Origin: Crenobacter oryzisoli
GTDB taxonomy: Bacteria > Pseudomonadota > Gammaproteobacteria > Burkholderiales > Chromobacteriaceae
Direction of reading: 5' to 3'
DNA: 39,555 nucleotides
Assembly: GCF_030385785.1 (NCBI RefSeq)
Contig: NZ_JAUEDK010000039.1
Coordinates: forward strand, 1-39,555
Part shown: positions 7,739 through 16,264 of the stretch, piece by piece
How the letters are laid out: each line of letters begins with the position of its first letter
Numbering within the stretch: the stretch's first letter is position 1
Made by a program: the position numbers and the translations under genes
Notes under the pieces: generated by a model
Databases searched by the model: none
Told to the model about the DNA's origin: nothing
The model's input: only the letters and a program-made list of their open reading frames with translations

Positions 7739-8968
7739 CTAGCCAGAATAGTGACTTGCATGTCCAAATGGGTCATCAATTGAATGGCATGGCGTAGTAA
7801 ACCAGCGTGGACCGTCTTCCGTCATATAGAAGTGATCCTCCAAACGCACGCCAAACTCACCCGGCACACAAATCATCGGCTCATTACTGAAGCACATGCC
7901 AGGCGCCAGTGGCGTATCGTCGGATGAAACCAAATATGGCCCTTCATGGAGGTCGAGTCCAATACCATGCCCTGTCCGATGAGGTAGTCCTGGCAGCAAA
8001 TACCCAGGGCCAAAACCATCTGATGCAAGCTGTTTACGTACAGCAATATCTACATCACCGCAGCAGGTGCCGATTTGCGCCGCGGCGAAAGCAGCCGCCT
8101 GGGCCGCCTTTTCCGCGTTCCACACCTGGCGCTGGCGTTCGTTCGGCGTGCCAAACACATAGGTGCGAGTGATATCGGAAAGGTAGCCATGCAAAGCGCA
8201 GCCAGTATCAATCAACACCATGTCGTTGGCCTGCAGCGTCTGTGGCTCCTTCACGCCATGCGGAAATGCCGTGGCGCCGCCGAATAGCACAATGCAGAAG
8301 GTGGAGCCGCTGGCTCCAACTTTGCGGTGCGCTTGCTGGATGAAGGCCTGCACTTCGGTAGTAGTAATGCCTTCATGGAGGATACTGGCTGCCGCCTTGT
8401 GCACCGCCAGTGTCATATCCTTGGCACGCTGCATCAGAGCCAGCTCGGCCTGCGACTTGCACATGCGACACCAGGTGATAACGTCCCTGGCATCGATCAA
8501 CTGTGCTTCCGGGCAGCTTTTGGCGATACCGTCCACGGTAAAGAACGGTGTGCTCCCGTCGATTGCCAGCACCAGCCCTCCATCCTGCTGCAGTCCTCGC
8601 ATAATACCGGCCAGCAGCTGATAGGGGCTTTCGTGCTCATGCCAGCTATGCACTTCGCCTTCCAGTACCATGAAGTCGCGCACGGTGCCCAACTCGAACC
8701 ACGGCGCAATAAATTGCACTTCGCCACGGCAGGGCACAATCGCTCCCACCATGCGCTCGCTGGGATGCCACTGCAGGCCAGTGAAATAATTCAGACTGGT
8801 GCCGGCGTGCAGATACAAGGCGCCAATGCCCAATTCGCGCATGCGCTGCTGCGCAGAGGCGATGCGCTGGCGGTATTCCAGCAGCGCTATAGGTACGACT
8901 CCCGCCGTCATATCCTGCAATGCGGCCAACGCCTGCTCTCTGCTGCTGCCGCCTACTCCAATTGTCAT
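7739..8968 (-). CDS. M24-family metallopeptidase (Xaa-Pro dipeptidase-like)
   Basis: The 409-residue protein has an N-terminal creatinase-type domain (about 30-165) and a pita-bread catalytic domain (about 175-400). All five metal ligands are present: D254 (VLIDTG), D265 (LSDITRTY), H334 (HRTGHGIGLDLHEGP), E363 (SNEPM) and E377 (GVRLEDHF). Such enzymes cleave X-Pro dipeptides, or act as creatinase or ectoine hydrolase relatives; the exact substrate is not fixed by sequence. The start is supported by a G-rich ribosome site (AGGGGGC). It lies downstream of, and on the same strand as, the hydroxyproline genes, with a truncated cupin gene between. A role in releasing proline or hydroxyproline from peptides is plausible but inferred. 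Confidence 0.85.
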   Translation of the reverse strand: MTIGVGGSSREQALAALQDMTAGVVPIALLEYRQRIASAQQRMRELGIGALYLHAGTSLNYFTGLQWHPSERMVGAIVPCRGEVQFIAPWFELGTVRDFMVLEGEVHSWHEHESPYQLLAGIMRGLQQDGGLVLAIDGSTPFFTVDGIAKSCPEAQLIDARDVITWCRMCKSQAELALMQRAKDMTLAVHKAAASILHEGITTTEVQAFIQQAHRKVGASGSTFCIVLFGGATAFPHGVKEPQTLQANDMVLIDTGCALHGYLSDITRTYVFGTPNERQRQVWNAEKAAQAAAFAAAQIGTCCGDVDIAVRKQLASDGFGPGYLLPGLPHRTGHGIGLDLHEGPYLVSSDDTPLAPGMCFSNEPMICVPGEFGVRLEDHFYMTEDGPRWFTTPCHSIDDPFGHASHYSG

Positions 8969-9021
8969 GCTTGCCCCCTGCTGTGTGCCGGCTATAGTCG
9001 CGATGTTGGCCGCAACCGGCG

Positions 9022-9249
9022 CTATGAATTGAACAATGGCAACGTGCCGATGGAAATGATCACCGCCTCTACAGGGCCGATATTTTTGAGCTGATGCTTG
9101 CGGTGCGAATCGATGTGAATCGAATCGCCCGGCGACAACTCAAAATCTCCGTCTTCCAAGTGGTACTGCACCTGGCCCTCCAGCACATAAACCAGTTCCT
9201 CCCCGTTGTAAACTGTGAACTCCGAACAAAAGCCCACCGGCAAGAACAT
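9022..9249 (-). pseudogene. Cupin domain, C-terminal remnant of an XRE-cupin regulator
   Basis: The 75 readable codons give GFCSEFTVYNGEELVYVLEG, then GDFELSPGDSIHIDSHRKHQ. This is the conserved cupin barrel of regulators that have an N-terminal HTH followed by a cupin. Those proteins are about 180-200 residues long; here only the cupin survives. The frame stays open six codons beyond the ATG (QNPSGK) and is then closed by TAA within an IS-terminus-like sequence (9253-9275). The natural reading is that an IS-linked deletion removed the HTH half. The small remnant may still be translated from the internal ATG. It is 53 bases upstream of the M24 peptidase gene, which the full regulator may once have controlled. 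Confidence 0.65.
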
Positions 9250-9252
9250 CTT

Positions 9253-9275
9253 CCCAGAAGGGTTTTGTTAGCGAC
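9253..9275. repeat. IS terminal-repeat-like sequence (pairs with 20353-20373)
   Basis: The bases GGTTTTGTTAGCGACTCTAA are, with one mismatch and a small indel, the reverse complement of TAAGAGCCGCTAACAAAACC at 20353-20373. The latter sits next to an IS5-family transposase relic. This copy has no transposase beside it but coincides with the break in the cupin gene. Confidence 0.5.
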
Positions 9276-9320
9276 TCTAAGCCAGAACCATACTTAACGA
9301 GCACGAGCATGTGTGTCGCA

Positions 9321-10595
9321 TTAGAAGCGGTCTAGCCTGTAGGCTTCCAGTGGCATCAACCCAGAGGGAACCCTGGAGGAGGTCGGTAAAACTGCCATCT
9401 GTGCGACAAGCTCGGCAGTGACCGCAGCCTGGGTCAGCCCCAGATGCTGATGACCGAAGGCAAGTAGCACCTTGCCGTTACCCACCCGATCAATGATCGG
9501 CAATGAATCCGGCAAGGACGGCCGAAAGCCCATCCACGGTATGGCATCCTCGGCGTTCAGGTCGCGACTGAACAGGCCCTTGCTCAGCCGGTGCAATTGC
9601 CAAGCACGCTCCATGTTCGGCGGCTGCTCAAGGCCGGCGAACTCCACGGTGCCAGCCAGCCTCAGTCCCCCCGCCATAGGGGTCATGATGAATTTGCGTT
9701 CTAGCGAGGTGACCGCGAATGGCAGCCGCTTGTGCTCATGAGGCAGCATCAGATGGTAGCCACGCTCAGTATCCAGAGGCACATGTTTGCCGGTAAGCGC
9801 CGCAGTGAGCTTTGCTGAGTGGGCACCGCAGGCGATCAGTACCTGACGGGTCGCCAGACTACCTTGGTCTGTGGCCAGTGAAACGCCGTTCTCATGCAGC
9901 TGTCCACTCTCGACTCGTTGCTTGACGAACTGCACGCCGCTGGCCTTTGCCGCTTCTACCAGCTCGCAAACCACCTGGTACGGGTCAAGGAAGTGTCCTG
10001 TACGAGGATAGAACAACCCACCCTGGATTCTTTCGCTCAACTGTGGAGCCATCTCGCGGATGGCCCCGGTCGGCCACATTTCGACCGGGACCTGCTGTTC
10101 GCGCATGCGCGCCTGTAATGCTTCGATCGCCTGAAGTGACTCGGCGCGTTCGAACACTAGTAATGAGCCGTCTTCCTTCAACAGCTGGGGGCGAGCGATT
10201 GCCTTCAGCAGCCGCTGCCATGCGCCAAGGCTGCCTTCATTGAGCGCACGTATGCCAGCCACGGTACGCTGGAACGGTTCCGGGCGCAGGTTTAACAACA
10301 GCCGGATGAACCATGGTAAGGCGCGTGGCAGGTACTTCCAGTCCAAGCGCAGCGGACCCATAGGGTCCATGAGCATGCCCGGCAGGCGCTTGAGGATCGA
10401 CAGATCGGCAATGGGAAACACCTGCTCGGTTGCAAGGTGCCCGGCATTACCGAACGAAGCGCCCCGGCCAGGGTCTTGTTGGTCGACTACCACCACCCGC
10501 AGGCCCTGGCGCGCGAGCTGCAGGGCGCAGGCAACGCCAACGATGCCTGCACCAATCACGGTGATGTCCACACTTGAAGGCAAGGAGTTCGACAT
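9321..10595 (-). CDS. lhpB: FAD-dependent D-amino-acid dehydrogenase, probable cis-4-hydroxy-D-proline dehydrogenase
   Basis: The 424-residue protein is DadA-like. A Rossmann FAD-binding site stands at the N-terminus (VIGAGIVGVACALQLARQG, about 13-31), with the DadA-type GRGASFGNAGHL after it. FRPSLPDSLPIIDRV and FGHQHLGLTQAA near the C-terminus are the conserved FAD-closing segments. Its place next to hydroxyproline epimerase and the Pyr4H2C deaminase gene points to oxidation of cis-4-hydroxy-D-proline to 1-pyrroline-4-hydroxy-2-carboxylate with electrons to the respiratory chain. It is last in the run, three bases after the aldehyde dehydrogenase stop. Known pathways also use three-subunit oxidases for this step; the one-gene form fits here. 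The gene symbol is assigned by context. Confidence 0.8.
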   Translation of the reverse strand: MSNSLPSSVDITVIGAGIVGVACALQLARQGLRVVVVDQQDPGRGASFGNAGHLATEQVFPIADLSILKRLPGMLMDPMGPLRLDWKYLPRALPWFIRLLLNLRPEPFQRTVAGIRALNEGSLGAWQRLLKAIARPQLLKEDGSLLVFERAESLQAIEALQARMREQQVPVEMWPTGAIREMAPQLSERIQGGLFYPRTGHFLDPYQVVCELVEAAKASGVQFVKQRVESGQLHENGVSLATDQGSLATRQVLIACGAHSAKLTAALTGKHVPLDTERGYHLMLPHEHKRLPFAVTSLERKFIMTPMAGGLRLAGTVEFAGLEQPPNMERAWQLHRLSKGLFSRDLNAEDAIPWMGFRPSLPDSLPIIDRVGNGKVLLAFGHQHLGLTQAAVTAELVAQMAVLPTSSRVPSGLMPLEAYRLDRF

Positions 10596-10598
10596 AAC

Positions 10599-12176
10599 CT
10601 AGACTTCTCTTTGGCCATCGAGCAGGCGACGCAAGTGGAACGGATTGCTCTGCTGTAGTGCGGCAGGTAACAGGCTGTCCGGGAAGTCCTGATAGCAGAC
10701 CGGGCGCAGGAAGCGCAGGATCGCGGCAGTACCCACCGAGGTGCTCCGTGCATCGGAGGTAGCCGGGAAAGGCCCGCCATGGACCATGGCATCGCACACC
10801 TCGACACCCGTTGGCCAGCCATTGACCAACAGGCGGCCGGCCTTGCGCTCCAGGGTCGGTAGCAAGGCCCTGGCGTTTTGCAGATCGGGCTCGTCCAGCT
10901 GCAAGGTCGCGGTCAGCTGGCCTTCCAGGTGCTCAGCGACCTGGCGCACTTCCTCATCATCGGCACATTGCACGATCAGGGACGCAGCGCCGAATATCTC
11001 AGTCAGCAGGGCCTGGTCGGAAAGGAAGTCCCGTGCTTGGGTCACAAACAGATGGGCTTGGCATTGATTTGGGCCTTCAGCGCTCAGGCCAGCGGCAACT
11101 GCCTGGGTAAGGGGGTGCTTGGCCAGTGAACCGACACCGGCCTGGTAGGCGTCAAAGATACCCGGTGTGAGCATGGTCTGTGCCGGGCTTTGCCGAACGT
11201 GCTCTGCGGCGACGCCGAGGAAGCGGTCTAGATCCGCGCCTTGACGGGCGATCACCAAGCCCGGGTTGGTGCAGAACTGGCCCGCGCCCTGAGTCAGCGA
11301 GGCGACGAAACCCTGTGCCAGTGCTTCGGCACGTGCCTGCAGGGCCGCTGGGAAGAGGAACACCGGGTTGATCGAACTCATTTCTGCATAGACCGGGATC
11401 GGTTCAGGACGGGCCTGGGCAGCCTGGCACAAGGCGATGCCGCCGCTGTGCGAACCGGTAAAGCCTACGGCCTTGATGCGCGGGTCGCTGACCAGGGCAA
11501 TACCCACTTCTCGGCCAGAGCCGAACAACAGCGAGAATACGCCTTTGGGTAGGCCGCACTTCGTCACGGCACGGGCAACAGCGCCGCCGACCAACTCGCT
11601 AGTACCCGGATGAGCGCCATGGGCCTTGACGATTACAGGACAACCGGCCGCCAGGGCTGAGGCAGTGTCACCGCCGGCGACGGAAAAGGCCAGTGGGAAA
11701 TTGCTCGCGCCGAACACCGCTACTGGGCCCAGCGGCACCTGTCGCTGGCGCAAGTCCGCACGCGGTAGCGGCTGGCGCTCTGGCAATGCGGTGTCGACAC
11801 GTACATCCAGCCATTCACCGGCACGTACAGTGCGGGCGAAAGTACGCAGTTGGCCGCAGGTGCGGCCTCGTTCACCCTGGATGCGGGCACGCGGCAGGCC
11901 GGTTTCAGCCACGGCGCGCTCCACCAGTTCATCGCCAAGGGATTCGATCTCGTTGGCAATGGTTTCGAGGAATTCGGCGCGGATCGCCAGTGACGTCTCA
12001 CGATATTGATCGAACGCTGCCCAAGCCAGGGCGCAGGCCTGGTCCACATGCTCGCCGGAGCCGCCGGGATAGCCTGGCTCAAGCGGTTTGTTGGTGGCCG
12101 GATCGATTGCCCGGATCGTTTCGCGGCTGCCGGCGATAGCTTCACCGCCGATCAGCATCTTGCCTGTCAAAGTCAT
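10599..12176 (-). CDS. 2-oxoglutarate semialdehyde dehydrogenase (hydroxyproline pathway)
   Basis: The 525-residue protein has the length typical of the 2-oxoglutarate (alpha-ketoglutarate) semialdehyde dehydrogenase branch of ALDHs. Catalytic residues are present: N159 ([10 protein letters not shown]), E265 ([13 protein letters not shown]) and C302 (GQFCTNPGL). The cofactor site shows GFTGSHSGG. It oxidises 2-oxoglutarate semialdehyde to 2-oxoglutarate with NAD(P)+, the last step of hydroxyproline breakdown. I chose the ATG at 12176 because AGGAATCGCC lies just upstream; a start at 12212 would add 12 residues unlike the family. The stop is close to the oxidase start, so the two are cotranscribed. 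Confidence 0.9.
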   Translation of the reverse strand: MTLTGKMLIGGEAIAGSRETIRAIDPATNKPLEPGYPGGSGEHVDQACALAWAAFDQYRETSLAIRAEFLETIANEIESLGDELVERAVAETGLPRARIQGERGRTCGQLRTFARTVRAGEWLDVRVDTALPERQPLPRADLRQRQVPLGPVAVFGASNFPLAFSVAGGDTASALAAGCPVIVKAHGAHPGTSELVGGAVARAVTKCGLPKGVFSLLFGSGREVGIALVSDPRIKAVGFTGSHSGGIALCQAAQARPEPIPVYAEMSSINPVFLFPAALQARAEALAQGFVASLTQGAGQFCTNPGLVIARQGADLDRFLGVAAEHVRQSPAQTMLTPGIFDAYQAGVGSLAKHPLTQAVAAGLSAEGPNQCQAHLFVTQARDFLSDQALLTEIFGAASLIVQCADDEEVRQVAEHLEGQLTATLQLDEPDLQNARALLPTLERKAGRLLVNGWPTGVEVCDAMVHGGPFPATSDARSTSVGTAAILRFLRPVCYQDFPDSLLPAALQQSNPFHLRRLLDGQREV

Positions 12177-12287
12177 GGCGATTCCTGGAAAAAGGGTAAC
12201 CCGGCTGTGCAACGAGGTGGTTACACAGAGAACACAATCAAGAGGCGACGCGCATCGGAGCGCCGCCGTGAAGGTCGGGGCTGTACG

Positions 12288-13235
12288 TTAGGCGACGTTC
12301 AGTTCTGCCGACCAATTGCGGTACCACTCGCGGAACAGCGCGTACTGGTTCTCGGCGTAACGACGCTGGGCATCGCTGAGCATGTCGGTCTCGTTGAAGT
12401 GCAGGGTGTATTCCTTGTCGCCGTTGAGCACCATCAGGTGCTTGTAATAGAGCACCAGGTCACAGCCTTCATCGAAAGACGACAGCACCACCAGCGCCGA
12501 CTCCAGCTCGCGGGCAAGGCGGCGGGCCTTGGCGTCGCCCTTGGCAGCCTGCTTGCTCAGGGCCACCAGGTGCAGCACTTCGCGCGGCAGGGCGTTGCCG
12601 ATGCCGGTGATGGCGCCGGTGGCGTTGCAGTTGACGAAACCGTGTACGACCTGGGTATCGACACCGACCATGAGCGTGACCTCATCGTCCTTGGAGGTGA
12701 TGTTCTCGGCGGCGTAGCGCATGTCGGTGGCACCACCGAATTCTTTGAAGCCAATCAGGTTCGGGTACTCGCGGCGCAGTTCGAAGAACAGGTCGGCGCG
12801 GGTGGCGAAACCGTAGTAAGGGCTGTTGTAGATCACTGCCGGCAGGCCTGGGGCGGCTTTGAGGATGGCGGCAAAGTGCGCCTTCTGAGCGGCCGGCGAA
12901 GCGCCACGGGAGAGCACACGGGGGATGACCATCAGGCCGTGGGCGCCAACCTTGGCCGCATGAGCCGCGTGGGAGACAGCCTCACGGGTGTTCACCGCGC
13001 CGGTGCCGACAATGGTCGGGATTCCGGCAGCCACCAGACGCGCCACGCCTTCTTGACGCTCGGCTTCGGTCAATAACGGCCAGTCGCCCATGGAGCCGCA
13101 GTACACCACGGCGCTCATACCGATGTTGATCAACTCGCGACCCTTAGCCACTAGAGCGTCGAAGTCCGGTTTACGCTCGGCGGTGCATGGGGTCATTAGG
13201 GCCGGAATGCAGCCGGTGAAGATGTTATCGCTCAT
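12288..13235 (-). CDS. lhpC: 1-Pyrroline-4-hydroxy-2-carboxylate deaminase (DapA/NAL family)
   Basis: The 315-residue protein is a DHDPS/N-acetylneuraminate lyase-type barrel. The Schiff-base lysine is K164 (IGFKEFGGA) and the catalytic tyrosine Y136 (AVIYNSPYYG). The strand motif VVYCGSMGDWPLLTEAER sits where DapA has GTTGE, a change typical of the hydroxyproline-pathway branch. It converts 1-pyrroline-4-hydroxy-2-carboxylate to 2-oxoglutarate semialdehyde plus ammonia. The ATG at 13235 has a strong ribosome site (AAGGAGC). It sits between the epimerase and semialdehyde dehydrogenase genes, as in Pseudomonas clusters. Gene names differ between species (lhpC, hypD). Confidence 0.88.
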   Translation of the reverse strand: MSDNIFTGCIPALMTPCTAERKPDFDALVAKGRELINIGMSAVVYCGSMGDWPLLTEAERQEGVARLVAAGIPTIVGTGAVNTREAVSHAAHAAKVGAHGLMVIPRVLSRGASPAAQKAHFAAILKAAPGLPAVIYNSPYYGFATRADLFFELRREYPNLIGFKEFGGATDMRYAAENITSKDDEVTLMVGVDTQVVHGFVNCNATGAITGIGNALPREVLHLVALSKQAAKGDAKARRLARELESALVVLSSFDEGCDLVLYYKHLMVLNGDKEYTLHFNETDMLSDAQRRYAENQYALFREWYRNWSAELNVA

Positions 13236-13310
13236 TAGTTTTGCTCCTTGAAGCATTCATTCGGGTGATAGAGGTAAAGGGGCCGCAGGGGCGGCGTCTG
13301 ACGTGGTAGC

Positions 13311-14237
13311 TCAAATGCCCCACGCAAAGGGATCCTGTTCATCGATTAGCAGGGTGCTGTCAGCCGTCATGTAGGCACGGCCGGTGATGAACGGGCGGAT
13401 GCGCTCGCCTTCTCGTTCGTAGCGGCCTTCGAACTGGCTGGCAGTGATGCTGGCCTGAACCCAGCGCTCGCCCTCGGCCAGCTTGCCGTCGGCCGCCAGG
13501 CACGCCAGCTTGGCGCTGGTACCGGTGCCGCAGGGCGAGCGGTCGTAGGCCTTGCCTGGACACATGACGAAGTTGCGGCTGTCGGCTTGGTCGTCGTCGG
13601 CAAACAGCTCAACATGGTCGATCAGGGCGCCGTCTTCCCCGCGTATGCCCTGGTCCTCCAAGGCCTTGAGCATTGCCCAGGTGAACTCCGTCAGGGCTTC
13701 GGCATTATCGAGCTGTAACGACTGCCCGTGATCGGCGACCAAGAAGAACCAGTTGCCGCCCCAGGCGATATCGCCGTAGACGCGGCCGTGGCCGGGCACA
13801 TCGACCGGAACCTGCTGACGGTAGCGGTAGGCCGGTACGTTGCGCAGGGTCACCGTGCCGTCGTCATGCAGGGTGGCACTGACTGAGCCGACCGGGGTGT
13901 CGATCTTGTGCACGCCGGGCTGGATCTGCCCCAGGTGGTGCAACGAGGCGACCAGGCCGATGGTGCCGTGGCCGCACATGCCGAGGTAGCCGGCATTGTT
14001 GAAGAAAATCACGCCGCAGGTGGCATCTGGCGACACCGGTTCGCAATACAGGGCGCCGACCAGCACATCGTTACCACGCGGCTCCAGCAGGCAGGCTCTA
14101 CGCCATTTGTCATGCTGGTCGCGCAGTGCGTCGCGCTTCTCTGCCATGGTGCTGCCGGCCAGCTCGGGAAAGCCTTTCATCACTAGGCGAGTGGGTTCGC
14201 CGCCAGTGTGGGAATCGATGATGTGTACCTGTTTCAT
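13311..14237 (-). CDS. lhpA: 4-Hydroxyproline 2-epimerase (proline racemase family)
   Basis: The 308-residue protein starts [20 protein letters not shown], the hallmark of hydroxyproline epimerases. Both catalytic cysteines are kept: C88 (GMCGHGTIG) and C236 (SPCGTGTSA). Two Cys marks true racemase/epimerase activity; the related trans-3-hydroxyproline dehydratases have Thr at one site. It interconverts trans-4-hydroxy-L-proline and cis-4-hydroxy-D-proline in the cytosol. An ATG four codons upstream (14249) is possible, but the family begins at MKQ. It is the first intact gene of the leftward cluster, following the broken Ldh-family gene. Confidence 0.92.
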   Translation of the reverse strand: MKQVHIIDSHTGGEPTRLVMKGFPELAGSTMAEKRDALRDQHDKWRRACLLEPRGNDVLVGALYCEPVSPDATCGVIFFNNAGYLGMCGHGTIGLVASLHHLGQIQPGVHKIDTPVGSVSATLHDDGTVTLRNVPAYRYRQQVPVDVPGHGRVYGDIAWGGNWFFLVADHGQSLQLDNAEALTEFTWAMLKALEDQGIRGEDGALIDHVELFADDDQADSRNFVMCPGKAYDRSPCGTGTSAKLACLAADGKLAEGERWVQASITASQFEGRYEREGERIRPFITGRAYMTADSTLLIDEQDPFAWGI

Positions 14238-14302
14238 AAACTTGTCCATTTAAAAGAACCAATAAGCTTCGAATACAGTCCTGCCAGACGCTGAGTCATT
14301 CA

Positions 14303-14900
14303 TTAGTTCAGCAGGCCCTCGATCTCCTGCAGCAGGCTGCGGTCCACCCAGACACCGTCACGTTCGGAACGTTTCCTAGCCTCGAAACGGCGCTGCGATG
14401 GCAACCGCGCGCCCTGACTGGTGATGGCTGTGAACAACTGTTCGGCGCGTTGTTGGCTTTGCGCGAGGTCATCGCCGAGAAACCGTGCTGGGTCGAAGGC
14501 CAGCAGCAGTTCTCCATGGCAAGGCGTCGCGCCGACACCGTCGTCGAAGGCCAGGGATTCGGCGCTGGTCATGTCGCCAATCAACGCACCGGCCAGCAGC
14601 TCGATCATCGCTGCCAGCGCCGAGCCCTTGTGCCCACCGAAGGTCTGCATGGCGCCGGTCAGAGCGGCGTGTGCATCGGTGGTCTACATGCCGTCGGCAT
14701 CTACCGCCCAACCCAACGGAATAGGTCGCTGCTGGCGAGCGTGCAACTCAATATCGCCGCGGCGATCGCACTGGTGGCGAAGTCGAACACAAAAGGTTCG
14801 CGGCCCCGCCGTGGCCAGGCGAAGGCAAGCGGATTGGTGCCGAACACACCTTTGCTGCCGCCCTCCGGCACCATCCAGGCAATGAAAGTTGTTTCTTGAA
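14303..14900 (-). pseudogene. Ldh-family oxidoreductase (pyrroline-2-carboxylate reductase type), truncated and frameshifted
   Basis: The C-terminal half of a malate/L-lactate dehydrogenase-family protein is readable. Upstream pieces are TFIAWMVPEGGSKGVFGTNP, then PFVFDFATSAIA and, in a second frame, RGDIELHARQQRPIPLGWAV and DADGM. The intact last frame runs from MQTFGGHKGSALAAMIELLA to the stop at 14303. The family is about 335 residues long; the N-terminal half is missing and at least two frameshifts break the rest. In hydroxyproline and proline-related clusters this family includes NADPH-dependent 1-pyrroline-2-carboxylate reductases (DpkA/LhpI-like). Its loss need not stop 4-hydroxyproline use, because the other steps remain. 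Confidence 0.75.
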
Positions 14901-14943
14901 CTTGCCTGACATGGTTTCGCCCTCTTGTGGCTTATTGGATAGG

Positions 14944-15035
14944 CAGGTGTGTCGTCACCTGGAGTCCTCATGCTGGGAATTGCTCAGGATGAAACTGTGG
15001 TTACGACGACGTACTTATTGAGAATCCAGCATGAG
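14944..15035. promoter_or_regulatory. Candidate regulator-binding region upstream of araC-type gene
   Basis: A perfect 10-base inverted repeat, CTCATGCTGG (14967-14976) and CCAGCATGAG (15026-15035), is separated by 49 bases. A second short dyad, AGGTG-N6-CACCT, lies at 14944-14959. They fall in the divergent space between the broken reductase gene and the regulator. Widely spaced half-sites suit looping by AraC-type dimers, but this is inference. Confidence 0.4.
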
Positions 15036-15267
15036 CCCTGCAGCGCATTTCGATGGCCATAGAATGACCTCATCGATGCCTATGATCTTGATGGTTTTCT
15101 TCATTTTGGATGACGAAATCGGCATAGTTTGCATTGGTGGTGTGCGGCTTGTGTTGCAGCCTCATGAGCGGCTCGACATGACGCAAGCCTTGCTGCAAGC
15201 TTCTTGGCTTGCCCCTGGAGCAGGTACTGGAAGGGGAGTTGCACGGATACCGGGGGGAGTGGAATTC

Positions 15268-16044
15268 ATGACACCGAACGCACTTGCGATGTTGTGCCAG
15301 GGGGATGAGCAGCGTCGTCCTGAAACCATCGAGGAATTGCTGGCGGGCATGGCGCCGTTGCTACCGATGCTGGATGTTATTCCGAATGCGGCAATATTCA
15401 TTAAGGACGTGCAGGCGCGCTACCTTAATGCTAATCGCACTTTGGTGCAGCGCTGCGGCTTAAAGCAGCTGCAGCCGTTGTTGGGTAAAACCAGCGCTGA
15501 GGTATTTCCAGCGCAGCTGGGCCCTGGATATACAGAGCAGGATCGACGGGTTCTGGAGCAGGGATTGGTTCTTGAGCACCAGTTGGAGCTGCATCTTTAT
15601 AAGAGCCGCGAGCCTGGTTGGTGCCTGACGTATAAATGGCCGTTATACAACCGAAACGGAGAAATCATCGGGTTGATGGGCGTATCGGTCGACCTGCAAT
15701 CGGCTAGCAACACGCATCCTGCTTATCAGCGCCTTGTTGCAGTGGACGAATACATTCGTGCCAATTTCAATCTCCCCATTACCATGGATGAGTTAACGAG
15801 GATTGCCGGTATTTCAGCCGCGCAACTGGAACGGTACTGCAAGCGGGTATTTCATCTAACGCCGCGGCAAATGATCCACAAGGCGCGTCTGGAGCATGCG
15901 CATCGGTTGCTTCATACCGACATGTTAATTACCGATGTGGCACTACAGTGCGGCTACACTGATCACAGCGCATTCAGCCGGCAATTCAAGGCTCTGACCG
16001 GATTTACACCGCGGCAGTATCGACAGGCTACAGAACGAAACTAA
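15268..16044 (+). CDS. PAS domain-containing AraC-family regulator, probable hydroxyproline activator
   Basis: The 258 residues hold a PAS-like N-terminus (about 35-140: NAAIFIKDVQARYLNANRTL, WPLYNRNGEIIGLMGVSVDL) and a C-terminal double helix-turn-helix (about 160-255). The first HTH contains TMDELTRIAGISAAQLERYC and the second MLITDVALQCGYTDHSAFSR, ending FTPRQYRQ. PAS-AraC proteins are common next to hydroxyproline catabolic genes, and this one is divergent from them, so it probably activates them with hydroxyproline as signal. I chose ATG 15268 because GGGGGGAG precedes it; the frame is open from 15031, which would add 79 residues without family resemblance. IS4 has landed downstream. Confidence 0.85.
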   Translation: MTPNALAMLCQGDEQRRPETIEELLAGMAPLLPMLDVIPNAAIFIKDVQARYLNANRTLVQRCGLKQLQPLLGKTSAEVFPAQLGPGYTEQDRRVLEQGLVLEHQLELHLYKSREPGWCLTYKWPLYNRNGEIIGLMGVSVDLQSASNTHPAYQRLVAVDEYIRANFNLPITMDELTRIAGISAAQLERYCKRVFHLTPRQMIHKARLEHAHRLLHTDMLITDVALQCGYTDHSAFSRQFKALTGFTPRQYRQATERN

Positions 16045-16161
16045 TGGATAAGCATCCTAACCACAGGCGTGTACCTAATGGCAGACTTGATCGAGGCAAG
16101 GCCAATCTTGAAGCGGATACGCAGCTTACCGAAATCCACCAACCAGGCATGCGATTTCAAG

Positions 16162-16186
16162 AAACAGAAAAGCCCGGCCTGCTGCT
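16162..16186 (+). terminator. Left half of an intrinsic terminator split by the IS4 element
   Basis: AAACAGAAAAGCCC and the 11-base loop GGCCTGCTGCT stand here. The loop copy plus GGGCTTTCTGTTT stand at 17577-17600, beyond the IS. With the IS and one duplication removed, the sequence is a stem (AGCCC/GGGCT, extended by AACAGAA/TTCTGTT) with a loop and a T-rich tail. This is a rho-independent terminator about 120 bases after the AraC-type gene. The insertion separates the two stem halves. Confidence 0.7.
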
Positions 16187-16225
16187 TAATGCCAGTCAGT
16201 TAAGACTTCGGAGCACAGGGCCTGT

Positions 16226-16258
16226 AAAAAGGGAGCATGTTCAACATGCTCCCTTTTT
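16226..16258. terminator. Perfect hairpin at IS left end, bidirectional terminator-like
   Basis: AAAAAGGGAGCATGTT is followed by one C and then its exact complement AACATGCTCCCTTTTT. This is a 33-base palindrome with an A-tract on one side and a T-tract on the other, so it can act as an intrinsic terminator on either strand. It ends six bases before the transposase ATG (16265). It probably shields the transposase gene from transcripts entering from outside and may hide the ribosome site. Confidence 0.75.
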
Positions 16259-16264
16259 TGCTGG

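Noticed and set aside
8327-9094. A 255-codon plus-strand frame opposite the M24 peptidase
   Set aside because: The minus-strand product has all five metal ligands and a ribosome site; the plus-strand product has no family features.
12006-13076. A 356-codon open frame on the plus strand opposite the aldehyde dehydrogenase and deaminase genes
   Set aside because: It has no recognisable domains, and both genes on the other strand have full catalytic motifs; long antisense frames are common in GC-rich coding DNA.
15031-15267. N-terminal 79-residue extension of the AraC-type regulator
   Set aside because: No family resemblance and no good ribosome site at 15031, while GGGGGGAG stands before the ATG at 15268; kept only as an alternative.
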